Positions 32,187 through 39,006 of a DNA stretch of 39,006 bases are shown here, piece after piece (the stretch's first letter is position 1; each line of letters starts with the position of its first letter). Source of the DNA: Gemmatimonadaceae bacterium. Its GTDB lineage: Bacteria; Gemmatimonadota; Gemmatimonadetes; Gemmatimonadales; Gemmatimonadaceae. The translations under genes were made by a program, and so were the position numbers. Below the pieces are notes generated by a model. It was not told where the DNA came from. It did no database searches and saw only the letters and a program-made list of their open reading frames with translations. The stretch lies in contig DATLUQ010000057.1 of the NCBI GenBank assembly GCA_035533015.1, positions 1-39,006 on the forward strand, read 5' to 3'.

Positions 32187-34568
32187 TCACTCGTACCGCA
32201 GGGCGACCATCGGATCCACGCGCGTCGCCCGGCGGGCGGGGAGATAGCACGCGGCGAGCGCCACGGCGATGAGCGTGGCTGACACGCCGGCGAACGTGGG
32301 CAGATCGTGCGGCGTCACGCCGAACAGCATCCCCGCCAGGAATCGCGACAGCGCGAGCGAGAGCGCGATGCCGCAGACCGTGCCCAGCAGTGCGAGCCCC
32401 ATCCCCTCGCGCAACACGAACCCCAACACCCGGCGCCGGTCGGCGCCGAGTGCCATGCGAATGCCCAGCTCCTGTGTGCGCTGCGCGACCTGATAGGCCA
32501 TCACGCCGTACAGCCCCACCGCCGCGAGCACCAGCGCGAGGGCAGCGAACGCGTCGATCACGACCGAGTTGAAACGCCGCGGGGCGACGAACTGATCGAG
32601 CTGGTCCTGCATCGGTGCGACGGAAGCGCCGAGCTGGAGCGGATCGTATCCGGCGATCATGTGCCGGATCGCGGCCAGCAGGGGAGCGGCGTTGCCCGAG
32701 TACCGCACGGCGACCACGTAGGGCGACGTCGATGCCTGCGTGATCGGTGCGTAGATCTGTGGGAGGCGGGGCTGGGTGGAGCCGGGCAGTTGCAGATTCT
32801 CGGCGATCCCGACGATCGTCGCATTACCCCGCCGGTCGCCGATGAACACTGTCTTCCCGATCGCTGGCTTCCCCGAATAGAGCGCCTCGGCGGCGGCCTC
32901 GCTCACCACCGCCACGCGCTCGCTCCCCGCCTGATCGCGTGCATCAATGAGCCGGCCGGCCACGAGCTTCGACCCGAACGCCTTCATGAAACCGGCGCTC
33001 ACGTGCTCGAGCGCGATGGGCGGGCCAGTGGTCTGCGTGCCCGGACGAAAGCTGCGGATCGTCGCGTGGTACCCGTCGATCCCGGCAGCGTCGGCGTACC
33101 CGACAGACGTGACGCCGGGCAGTGCCGCGATCTCCTCAGCCGTGCGGTCGAAGAACCGCGTCGCCAGCGACTCCGTCGGAAACGCCTTGCTGGTCAGGTA
33201 CAACTCGAGTTCGAGCGCATGCGCCGGCTGGAACCCAACATCCACCGACACCGCCCGCTCGAAGCTGCGCGTGAGCAGGCCGGCGCCCGTGAGCACGACC
33301 AGAGCGATGGTCAGCTCCGTGACCACCAGCGCCCGGCGGATACGCCGCTGCGTCGTGGTTCCGGTGCTCCGCACGCCGCCCTCCTTGAGCGCACGGTACG
33401 TATTCCTTCCCGTTGTCGCAACGGCCGGAATCAAACCGAACGCCACTCCCGTCAGAATCGACAGCGCGGCGGTGAATGCCAGCACCGTGCCGTTCACGTG
33501 AATGTCGCCCACGCGCGACATGCTGGCTGGGCCGATCCGCAGGAAGAAGTCCAGGGTCCACAGCGGAACGAGCAAGCCGAGCGCGCCGCCTGCGACGCTC
33601 ACGACGACGCTCTCCCAGAGGAGCTGGCGGGCCAGCCGCCAGCGCGAGGCGCCGAGCGCCACCCGCACCGCGAACTCGCGCTGCCGCGCCGCACCGCGCG
33701 CGAGCAGCAGGTTCGCCACGTTGGCGCAGGCAATGAGCAACAGGAACGCCACCGCGCCGAGCAGCATGAGCAGGGCGGGGCGCATCTCGCCGTACAGGCG
33801 GTCGTGCAGCGTCATCAGCACCGGCGAGCGGGGACTCTCCAGCGGCGCCCCCTTGGCGACTGGCTCGACCGGCATGTGCGCGAGAATGCCTGCGACCTCC
33901 GATCGTGCGGCGGCGATCGAGACGCCCGCCCTGAGCCGGCCCACGATCTGGACGTAGTACGTCGAGCCATTGTCCGGCGTCGAGTCCATCTGGATCGGCA
34001 CCCAGAACCACGCATTCCTCGGCGCCTGGAACCCGCGGGGCATGACGCCGAGCACTGCCACCGGGCGGTCGTCGAGTCGGATCGTGCGGCCGACGATGGA
34101 CGGGTCGGCGCCGAGCCGCCGCCACAGCGAATCCGAAAGCACGACCACATCCGGCCCGCCGTCCACGTCCTCGTCTTGGCGGAATGTGCGGCCCAAAGCC
34201 GGCCGCGCCTCGAACACCGAGAAGAACGACGCCGCAACGCTCTGCCCGCCCATGCGATCGGGCGACTCGCCGAGGCTGACCACGCGGCTCGTCCCGCCGT
34301 ACATCGCCAGCGCAGCGACTGCGGAAGCGTGGCGCCAGGCATAGTAGTCGCGCACCCGGGCCACCTGCTGATCGTGGCCGTCCTGGCGCTCGGAGATCGA
34401 CACGATCCGCCCGGCATCCGGATACGACAGCGGGCGGAGCAGCACCGCGTTCACGATCGTGAACAGCGTGGTCGTCGCGCCGATGCTGAGGGCCAAGGTG
34501 ACGATCGCCACCGCCGCGAACAGCGGACGTTTGCGGAGCGAGCGAAGCGCGAGGCGCAGGTCGTTCAT
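32187..34568 (-). CDS. MacB/FtsX-type ABC permease with duplicated core (ADOP type)
   Basis: Inner-membrane permease of 793 residues made of two tandem MacB-core plus FtsX units, the ADOP arrangement frequent in Acidobacteriota and Gemmatimonadota. TM1 is at about 15-45 (FAAVAIVTLALSIGATTTLF). The first FtsX block is near 260-340 with REFAVRVALGASRWRLARQLL. A central pair of helices follows, then a second periplasmic core domain, and the terminal FtsX block has TQELGIRMALGADRRRVLGFVL and ends VDPMVALRYE. The two REFAVR/ELGIR coupling motifs fit two ATPase contacts. The ribosome site AAGGAG is 8 bases before the ATG. It is encoded 40 bases after the second ATPase gene. Likely substrates are lipids, peptides or toxic small molecules. 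Confidence 0.9.
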   Translation of the reverse strand: MNDLRLALRSLRKRPLFAAVAIVTLALSIGATTTLFTIVNAVLLRPLSYPDAGRIVSISERQDGHDQQVARVRDYYAWRHASAVAALAMYGGTSRVVSLGESPDRMGGQSVAASFFSVFEARPALGRTFRQDEDVDGGPDVVVLSDSLWRRLGADPSIVGRTIRLDDRPVAVLGVMPRGFQAPRNAWFWVPIQMDSTPDNGSTYYVQIVGRLRAGVSIAAARSEVAGILAHMPVEPVAKGAPLESPRSPVLMTLHDRLYGEMRPALLMLLGAVAFLLLIACANVANLLLARGAARQREFAVRVALGASRWRLARQLLWESVVVSVAGGALGLLVPLWTLDFFLRIGPASMSRVGDIHVNGTVLAFTAALSILTGVAFGLIPAVATTGRNTYRALKEGGVRSTGTTTQRRIRRALVVTELTIALVVLTGAGLLTRSFERAVSVDVGFQPAHALELELYLTSKAFPTESLATRFFDRTAEEIAALPGVTSVGYADAAGIDGYHATIRSFRPGTQTTGPPIALEHVSAGFMKAFGSKLVAGRLIDARDQAGSERVAVVSEAAAEALYSGKPAIGKTVFIGDRRGNATIVGIAENLQLPGSTQPRLPQIYAPITQASTSPYVVAVRYSGNAAPLLAAIRHMIAGYDPLQLGASVAPMQDQLDQFVAPRRFNSVVIDAFAALALVLAAVGLYGVMAYQVAQRTQELGIRMALGADRRRVLGFVLREGMGLALLGTVCGIALSLALSRFLAGMLFGVTPHDLPTFAGVSATLIAVALAACYLPARRATRVDPMVALRYE

Positions 34569-34608
34569 CCAATCGCTCCTTCCGGCGGGCGTCCCGCCGG
34601 GATGCCGC

Positions 34609-35268
34609 TCACACGATCCACCCGTCCTTCAGATTGATGATCCGGTTGCCGTACCCCGCGTTCACCTCTGAATGCGTCACCTGGATGATGGTCGTGCCGC
34701 CCTTGTTGAGCCGGGCAAACAGTTCCATGATCTCGGCACCCTGGGCCGAGTGGAGATTGCCCGTGGGCTCGTCGGCGAGCAGGATGGACGGCTTGTGGAT
34801 CACCGACCGCGCCACCGCCACGAGCTGCTGCTGGCCGCCCGAGAGCTGTCGCGGATAGAGGTCCTTCTTGGCCACCATCCCGAACCGGTCGAGCGTATCG
34901 GCCACGATCGCCTGCCGCTCCGACTTCTTGATGTCGCGGTACGACAGCGGAATGTCGAGATTCTCGGCCACCGTGAGATCGTCCAGCAGGTGGTACTGCT
35001 GGAACACGAATCCCACGTACTGTTTGTGCAGCGCCACCCGCTTCCTGGTGTCCAGCTTGTGCACGGCGTGGTCGAACAGGTAGTACTCGCCGCTCCACGC
35101 ACCGTCGAGCATGCCGAGAATGGCGAGCAGGGTGGACTTCCCGGCGCCCGACGGCCCCATGATGGTCACGAACTCGCCGGCGTTGATCTCGGCCGTGATC
35201 TGGCGCAGCACGAACGACTGCCCGCCGGCGATGGGATAGCTCTTCTCGACGTTACGCAGGGAGATCAT
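34609..35268 (-). CDS. ABC ATPase of MacB/LolD type with altered D- and H-loops
   Basis: Nucleotide-binding subunit, 219 residues. Walker A GPSGAGKST (38-46), Q-loop Gln90, signature LSGGQ (142-146), Walker B ILLADEP (Glu167) and switch His199 are all present. Some positions normally fixed in MacB/LolD ATPases differ. The D-loop reads GNLHSAQG, with His173 where Asp is expected. The signature is followed by QQLVAVARS instead of QQRVAVARA. The residue after the switch His is Ser instead of Asp. It starts 13 bases after the paralogous ATPase gene. I infer that it is the degenerate half of a heterodimeric pair serving the two-unit permease. Confidence 0.9.
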   Translation of the reverse strand: MISLRNVEKSYPIAGGQSFVLRQITAEINAGEFVTIMGPSGAGKSTLLAILGMLDGAWSGEYYLFDHAVHKLDTRKRVALHKQYVGFVFQQYHLLDDLTVAENLDIPLSYRDIKKSERQAIVADTLDRFGMVAKKDLYPRQLSGGQQQLVAVARSVIHKPSILLADEPTGNLHSAQGAEIMELFARLNKGGTTIIQVTHSEVNAGYGNRIINLKDGWIV

Positions 35269-35281
35269 GAACCGGACCGCA

Positions 35282-35992
35282 TCAGGCGTGCGCCGGCGCG
35301 GTCGGCTGCTCGTCCACCACGCGGCCGTCGAACAGATTGACGGAGCGATCGGCGTGCGCCGCGTAGCGGGGATCGTGCGTCACCATGCAGATCGTGGCGC
35401 CGTTGCGGTGCAGCTCGCGGAGCAGATCCATGACCTGCTCGCCGTTGGCCGAGTCGAGGTTCCCGGTCGGCTCGTCGGCGAGGAGGATGGCCGGGTCGCC
35501 GGCCACGGCCCGCGCTACGGCCACGCGTTGCTGCTGGCCGCCGGAGAGCTGGGCCGGAAAGTGCTTCACGCGGTGCGACATGCCCACGCGATCGAGCGCC
35601 CCGTGCACGCGCTCCTTGCGCTCGGCGGCGCTCATGCCGCGGTAGGTGAGCGGGAGCTCCACATTCTCATATACCGTGAGGTCGCCGATCAGGTTGAATG
35701 CCTGGAAGATGAACCCGATCTGGCGGTTGCGCACCCGGGCCCGGTCGCCGGCGTCGAGGCCCGCCACGGGGCGGCCGTCCAGCAGGTACTCGCCGTCGGA
35801 GGGCGTGTCGAGCAACCCGAGGATCGAGAGCAACGTGGTCTTTCCGCATCCCGAGGGCCCGGAGATGGCGATGTACTCGCCTTGCTTGATCTCGAGGTGC
35901 ACGTCGGCCAGCGCGTGTGTCTCCACCTCGTCGGTGTAGAACACTTTCTTGATACCCTGGAGCTGGATGAGCGCCTGCCCATTCGTTGCCAT
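35282..35992 (-). CDS. ABC ATPase of MacB/LolD type, canonical
   Basis: Nucleotide-binding subunit, 236 residues, with every motif in consensus form: Walker A GPSGCGKTT (45-53), Q-loop Gln97 (FQAFNLIGDLTVYENVELPL is the MacB/LolD-type coupling segment), signature LSGGQQQRVAVARAV (149-163), Walker B ILLADEP (Glu174), D-loop GNLDSANG (Asp180) and switch His206 in VTHDPR. A GGAGAGG ribosome site precedes the ATG. It lies 48 bases after the adaptor gene and should power the permease together with the divergent paralogue next to it. Confidence 0.94.
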   Translation of the reverse strand: MATNGQALIQLQGIKKVFYTDEVETHALADVHLEIKQGEYIAISGPSGCGKTTLLSILGLLDTPSDGEYLLDGRPVAGLDAGDRARVRNRQIGFIFQAFNLIGDLTVYENVELPLTYRGMSAAERKERVHGALDRVGMSHRVKHFPAQLSGGQQQRVAVARAVAGDPAILLADEPTGNLDSANGEQVMDLLRELHRNGATICMVTHDPRYAAHADRSVNLFDGRVVDEQPTAPAHA

Positions 35993-36040
35993 GATCCTCT
36001 CCGATTGATGGACGTCGTGCCGTGCCGCGCGGCCGCGCGG

Positions 36041-37309
36041 TTACTGCCCCACGCGGCATCGCGGGCTGCATTTCACCCGGTCCACCGCATCCCACTGCGA
36101 CATGTCCGACAGGATCACCGTATCGCCCACGGCGAGCCCGCGCTTGATCTCCACCGTGCTCACCGAACTCCGGCCCAGTTCCACCTGAACCCGCGAGGCG
36201 TAGCTGCCGCCGTCGGTCACCTTGAACAGCCCCACCGTGCCCGAGCCCGCGCCATACCCCGGCCGGCCCGTAAACAACACATTGGTCAACTTCTCGATCG
36301 TAATGGTTCCGTCCACGCTCAGATCGGGCACGGCACCCGCCGGCAGCGCGCCGTCCAGCGCGACGTCCACCGTCACGGTACCATTCTGCGACGTCGGATC
36401 CTTTCGCGCTACGTGCCCGGGAATCACCCCGTTATGGGTATCGACCTGCGCCTTCTGTCCTACGGCCACATCCTTGGCCTGGGTTTCGGGAATCCGCAAC
36501 ACCGCCTTGAGCTTGCCAGGCTGTACCACCTTGGCCACCAGTTGCCCCTCGGTCACCCACTGGCCGAGCTCCAGTGTCTGGTCCTCCTGGAGCACGCCGG
36601 TGTCGCCGGCCCGCAGCATGAGCCCCTTGCGCTTGTTCTCCTGCGCCTCGGCCATCGTCCGGAGGAACTGCACCTGCGAACGCTGGGCGGCAATCTGCGA
36701 GTCGGCCTGCTGCCGCATGATCTGCAGCCGCTGCTGCTCGATCTTCATCCGACTCGCAAGCTCGTCCACCGACTGGCGGTTCTGCGCGACATCGTTGGCG
36801 GCGGCCAGGTGCCGCACGGCCAGCGAGTCCGTGGATCGCGCCGTGTTCGCCGCGGTGAGGTACTGCGTCTTGAGGCTGGCGATGGTGTTCTCTTCCGTGA
36901 GTTGGGCGCCGATCAGATCGCTCTGCATCTGGATCAGTTGCGACCGCGCCTGCGCCCACGCCTGCTGCGCCGAGAGTGCGGCGATCTCCACGTCGGGATT
37001 CGACATTTCGATAAGGACGGTGTTCGAATCCACCCGCTCACCAGGCTCGACGACGAGTCGGTCGATGCGCCCCGTAGCCGCCGCCGTGACCTGCCGGATG
37101 TGCTCGGGCACGAGATTGCCGGGGCCGCGCACCTCGAGCACCATGTCGCCCCGGCGCACGGTATCGGTCCACAAGGTGCCGCCGTCCACCGTCGGCGCCG
37201 CGGGCTTGAGACGCGAGAGCGCCACGGTGATCACGATGACCGCCACGACGCCGGCTCCATACGCCACGTACTTCTTCGTGTTCTTCTGCTTCGGGCGGGC
37301 AATGTCCAC
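36041..37309 (-). CDS. HlyD/MacA-like periplasmic adaptor of the ABC exporter
   Basis: Membrane-anchored adaptor of 422 residues. An N-terminal helix (about 15-32, YVAYGAGVVAVIVITVAL) anchors it. Then come a lipoyl half (GRIDRLVVEPGERVDSNTVLIEM), a long Gln/Ala/Arg-rich coiled coil (about 108-230), the second lipoyl half, a beta barrel and a membrane-proximal domain. The coiled coil is longer than in the RND adaptor, as expected for MacA-type proteins contacting a TolC-like channel. The start is GTG with GAGGA 5-6 bases upstream; the sigma-54 promoter puts the mRNA start about 36 bases before it. The extreme C-terminus has two cysteines (KCSPRCRVGQ). No TolC partner is encoded in this block, so it may share the one at 8462. 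Confidence 0.9.
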   Translation of the reverse strand: MDIARPKQKNTKKYVAYGAGVVAVIVITVALSRLKPAAPTVDGGTLWTDTVRRGDMVLEVRGPGNLVPEHIRQVTAAATGRIDRLVVEPGERVDSNTVLIEMSNPDVEIAALSAQQAWAQARSQLIQMQSDLIGAQLTEENTIASLKTQYLTAANTARSTDSLAVRHLAAANDVAQNRQSVDELASRMKIEQQRLQIMRQQADSQIAAQRSQVQFLRTMAEAQENKRKGLMLRAGDTGVLQEDQTLELGQWVTEGQLVAKVVQPGKLKAVLRIPETQAKDVAVGQKAQVDTHNGVIPGHVARKDPTSQNGTVTVDVALDGALPAGAVPDLSVDGTITIEKLTNVLFTGRPGYGAGSGTVGLFKVTDGGSYASRVQVELGRSSVSTVEIKRGLAVGDTVILSDMSQWDAVDRVKCSPRCRVGQ

Positions 37310-37354
37310 GCGATTCCTCGTCGGGGGAAGTCAACACCGTTCCCTCCCTCGTGT

Positions 37355-37371
37355 TGGCAAGGCCCATGCCA
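37355..37371 (-). promoter_or_regulatory. Sigma-54 (-24/-12) promoter of the ABC export block
   Basis: Read on the minus strand, CTGGCATGGGCCTTGCC matches the sigma-54 consensus YTGGCACGrNNNTTGCW at all but two fixed positions. GG and GC are separated by exactly ten bases. Transcription would start near 37345, 36 bases before the adaptor GTG at 37309. A sigma-54 activator is encoded at the far end of the same block, which makes a chance match much less likely. Confidence 0.78.
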
Positions 37372-37401
37372 GATCGCATACGAGCCAAGTGCTTTGGTGC
37401 T

Positions 37402-37437
37402 GGATGGTTAGACCCGCGGCGGGGCCGGATGGTTTGA
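37402..37437 (-). repeat. Tandem pair GGATGGTTWGA upstream of the sigma-54 promoter
   Basis: GGATGGTTAGA (37402-37412) and GGATGGTTTGA (37427-37437) on the plus strand are 10 of 11 identical with a 25-base period, at about -57 to -92 from the inferred start. They could be sites for a second activator or for a DNA-bending protein between enhancer and promoter. Confidence 0.45.
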
Positions 37438-37452
37438 ACGGCTTGTGCGGAT

Positions 37453-37471
37453 GTGGGACTGTGCGTCCCAC
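37453..37471. promoter_or_regulatory. Perfect inverted repeat, probable enhancer (UAS) for the NtrC-type regulator
   Basis: GTGGGAC-TGTGC-GTCCCAC is a 19-base perfect inverted repeat with 7-base arms at about -108 to -126 from the inferred sigma-54 start. This is the distance at which NtrC-family dimers normally bind. Function inferred from symmetry and location. Confidence 0.58.
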
Positions 37472-37513
37472 TTCCGGACACCGGTGAGCACCGCCTCTGC
37501 GTGGACTACGAGT

Positions 37514-37547
37514 GGGCCGGCGAGGGAGTGTCAGCCGGTCCCGGCCC
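37514..37547 (-). terminator. Hairpin after the Gly/Pro-rich lipoprotein gene
   Basis: GGGCCGG (37514-37520) and CCGGCCC (37541-37547) pair perfectly around a 20-base loop that can itself partly refold. It begins about 10 bases beyond the stop codon of the lipoprotein gene and would separate its transcript from the export block. Confidence 0.42.
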
Positions 37548-37556
37548 GCGACGGCC

Positions 37557-38189
37557 TCAGTGGAAGATCACGCCGCCGGGACGGACTACCGGAAACCGCG
37601 ATCCACCCATGCCGCCGGGCATCGGGATGTACACACCGGGAAACCGGCCGCGGCCGCCATGCGGTTCGCAGTTGTCGCCGCCCACTTCTCCACCGCGAAT
37701 CACGGCGCCCAGGATCGGGCCGAAGCCTCCCCATCCCGATCCAGCTCGCCCTTGGTTCCCGGCGCCAGCGCCGAATCCGGGTTCGGTGGGCGCCGAACCT
37801 GGGCGCGGCGCGGTGGCCACGGGATCCTGATTCGGAATCGGCGCCGGCGCCGCGGCCACGGTCTGCACCTGCGGAACGGTCTGGTTGGCCGCAACCTGCG
37901 GAATGCGAGAGGCCTTGAGATCCGGCGCGTTCGACGCCAGCGCCTTGGGGCCGCGTGCCTTCACGAGATGCGCGGATTGCCGCGGCGCGCTCTCGGGTTG
38001 CGTTTCGAGCGCGTCGAAGTTGGCCGGGTTGACCTGCGGCGTAGCCAGGTTCATGGTCGTCGTGGACGCGAGCTTCAAATCACGCTGCAGGTCCACGTCG
38101 TTGGCCGAGACGGCGCGGCTGTTGTGTCCACACGCCGCAGCGGCGATGGCGATGGGGACCGCAACGACGATCAATGAACGGTTTCGCAC
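37557..38189 (-). CDS. Gly/Pro-rich predicted lipoprotein, unknown function
   Basis: A 210-residue protein with a clear lipoprotein signal, RNRSLIVVAVPIAIAAAACG (Cys20). The mature N-terminal half is polar and rich in Asn, Gln, Ala and Pro. The C-terminal half is Gly/Pro-rich and ends in VVRPGGVIFH after a short segment with one cysteine (GDNCEPHGG). No known family is apparent; low complexity suggests an extended, surface-facing tether. GTG 38189 is chosen because GGGAGG lies four bases before it; ATG 38204 would add five residues but has no ribosome site. It is the first of the same-strand series leading into the sigma-54-controlled export genes, 247 bases from the adaptor start. Confidence 0.68.
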   Translation of the reverse strand: MRNRSLIVVAVPIAIAAAACGHNSRAVSANDVDLQRDLKLASTTTMNLATPQVNPANFDALETQPESAPRQSAHLVKARGPKALASNAPDLKASRIPQVAANQTVPQVQTVAAAPAPIPNQDPVATAPRPGSAPTEPGFGAGAGNQGRAGSGWGGFGPILGAVIRGGEVGGDNCEPHGGRGRFPGVYIPMPGGMGGSRFPVVRPGGVIFH

Positions 38190-38205
38190 AGCGCCTCCCG
38201 GCATC

Positions 38206-38221
38206 CGGCCCGGCCGGGCCG
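38206..38221. repeat. 16-base perfect palindrome between divergent lipoprotein genes
   Basis: CGGCCCGGCCGGGCCG is fully self-complementary and sits 16 bases before the GTG start of the Gly/Pro-rich lipoprotein gene. It could be a protein-binding site or a leader hairpin. Such palindromes also arise by chance at this G+C content. Confidence 0.3.
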
Positions 38222-38329
38222 CAATGGTGTATACAATGATGCCCGCCGAAAGTTCTTGCAAGCGCGGCGCCGAATGTAAAGCTTCGATCGGTACGGTTAA
38301 GCACAAAATCTGCGAACTGATCATCTCCC

Positions 38330-38863
38330 ATGGCCCACTCTCTTGCTCTGCGAGCACTCCTCGTTGCCTGCGCACTCACCGCTGCCTGTACGAGTCCGCC
38401 TCCGGAGCGTTCGGGGCTGACCCATGCGCAGGCCGAGGCGATCCGGGAGCAGATCCGCGACGAGGTCACGAAAGCGTACGATCTCTCGCAGCCCGACGTT
38501 GCCGATCGCATGCTCAGTCTCTATCCCGATTCGGGACGTATCATATCCGCGTCGGGCGGGGAGATCCTGACCACGCGCGATTCGCTCGCCGCCGGCATCC
38601 ACTTCTTCTGGGACAACGTCGGCCGGTACATGCAGCATCCCACGTGGGTCTGGAAGCAGATGATCATCGACGTGCTCTCTCCGAACGCCGCGGTGATGAC
38701 GGCGACGTACCACATTCCTCATCACACACCGGCGGGGAAACCGCATGACATCGGGGGCGCGTGGACCGCGGTCTTCGTACGTGAAGGACCGAAGTGGGTG
38801 ATCATCCAGGAGCATCTGTCCGATCTTCCGGCGGCGGATACGACGAGGAATCAGCGGGAGTGA
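38330..38863 (+). CDS. SnoaL/NTF2-like lipoprotein
   Basis: A 177-residue protein with a lipobox, LTAAC (Cys20), and a mature domain that looks like the SnoaL/DUF4440 cone fold: a helical start (AEAIREQIRDEVTKAYDLSQPDVADRM), a strand with YPDSGRIISASG, a helix-loop (RDSLAAGIHFFWDNVGRY) and four antiparallel strands ending KWVIIQEHLSD. DUF4440-type domains bind small ligands or act in enzymes of varied kinds; there is no catalytic signature here. No good ribosome site precedes the ATG. It is divergent from the Gly/Pro-rich lipoprotein gene. Confidence 0.82.
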   Translation: MAHSLALRALLVACALTAACTSPPPERSGLTHAQAEAIREQIRDEVTKAYDLSQPDVADRMLSLYPDSGRIISASGGEILTTRDSLAAGIHFFWDNVGRYMQHPTWVWKQMIIDVLSPNAAVMTATYHIPHHTPAGKPHDIGGAWTAVFVREGPKWVIIQEHLSDLPAADTTRNQRE

Positions 38864-38922
38864 ACACTGCAGGGTCGGAGTGAGCAGCACACGGAGATGG
38901 GCCGGGTGTCGGAGTTCCCCCT

Positions 38923-38951
38923 TTGCCCCGGTTCCAGCATGTGTGGTAAGA
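38923..38951 (+). promoter_or_regulatory. Candidate promoter for a gene beyond the right edge
   Basis: TTGCCC (38923-38928) and TAAGAT (38946-38951) are 17 bases apart, and TGG before the second hexamer makes an extended -10. Transcription would start near 38958. ATG triplets at 38960 and 39003 are possible starts of the next gene, which the window cuts off. Confidence 0.38.
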
Positions 38952-39006
38952 TCTCCGTGGATGGCCTTTCGTCCGCTGCCGTTCCCCCCAACATCCTCCC
39001 CCATGC

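Noticed and set aside
32187-34568. An intact MacAB-TolC operon including its own outer membrane channel.
   Set aside because: No TolC-like gene is present in the minus-strand block; the only channel gene in the window belongs to the RND operon more than 20 kb away.
1-39006. tRNA or rRNA genes, CRISPR arrays, insertion sequences, prophage or integron features.
   Set aside because: No cloverleaf with CCA end, no regularly spaced repeats, no transposase or integrase motifs and no target-site duplications were found by eye. Very divergent elements could be missed.

Overview
The window is a GC-rich (roughly two thirds G+C), densely coded stretch of chromosome. It has about 28 complete genes, no rRNA, tRNA, CRISPR array or insertion sequence that I can see, and no gene-free stretch longer than about 250 bases. 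Gene content points to a Gram-negative soil or sediment-type bacterium: TolC/RND export, an Omp85-like barrel, many lipoproteins, Tat-exported hydrolases, an FtsX/MacB-type permease of the kind expanded in Gemmatimonadota and Acidobacteriota, and a sigma-54 activator. Gemmatimonadota is my best guess; this is inference from gene content and composition, not from a marker gene.

Left part (1-8,000): a Tat-exported amidase (minus), a PaiB-family FMN-binding protein (plus), a secreted M1-type metallopeptidase (minus), a tiny PQQ-blade protein and a Tat-exported GH127 beta-L-arabinofuranosidase (plus). Next (7,770-14,476) is a compact tripartite drug-efflux operon: a perfect inverted-repeat operator, a TetR regulator, a TolC-like outer membrane factor, a lipoprotein adaptor and an RND pump with an unusual extra membrane insertion. 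It ends in a strong hairpin.

Middle (14,500-26,800): a DedA-family membrane protein without an ordinary start codon, a polytopic membrane protein resembling DUF2157 proteins, an Omp85-like outer membrane protein, a diguanylate cyclase behind a highly structured leader, an orphan MacB-type permease, 3-methyladenine DNA glycosylase I (tag) overlapping a GT39/ArnT-like glycosyltransferase, a convergent O-antigen-ligase-like protein and a DmpA/P1-family self-cleaving aminopeptidase.

Right part (26,800-39,006): a small lipoprotein, a lysine/alanine-rich histone-H1-like protein with an AT-hook-like motif, a PLP-dependent group II decarboxylase, and a seven-gene minus-strand block. Read in transcription order the block is: Gly/Pro-rich lipoprotein, HlyD/MacA-like adaptor, two ABC ATPases (one canonical, one with altered D-loop and H-loop), a MacB-type permease, a sigma-54-dependent response regulator and an NtrY-like histidine kinase. 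Upstream of the adaptor there is a near-perfect -24/-12 (sigma-54) promoter, two tandem repeats and, at about -108 to -126, a perfect inverted repeat placed like an enhancer. The simplest reading is a self-contained signal-responsive export module in which the response regulator at the end of the block activates the sigma-54 promoter at its head. This is the most interesting system in the window. A small SnoaL/NTF2-like lipoprotein and a promoter for an off-window gene close the sequence.
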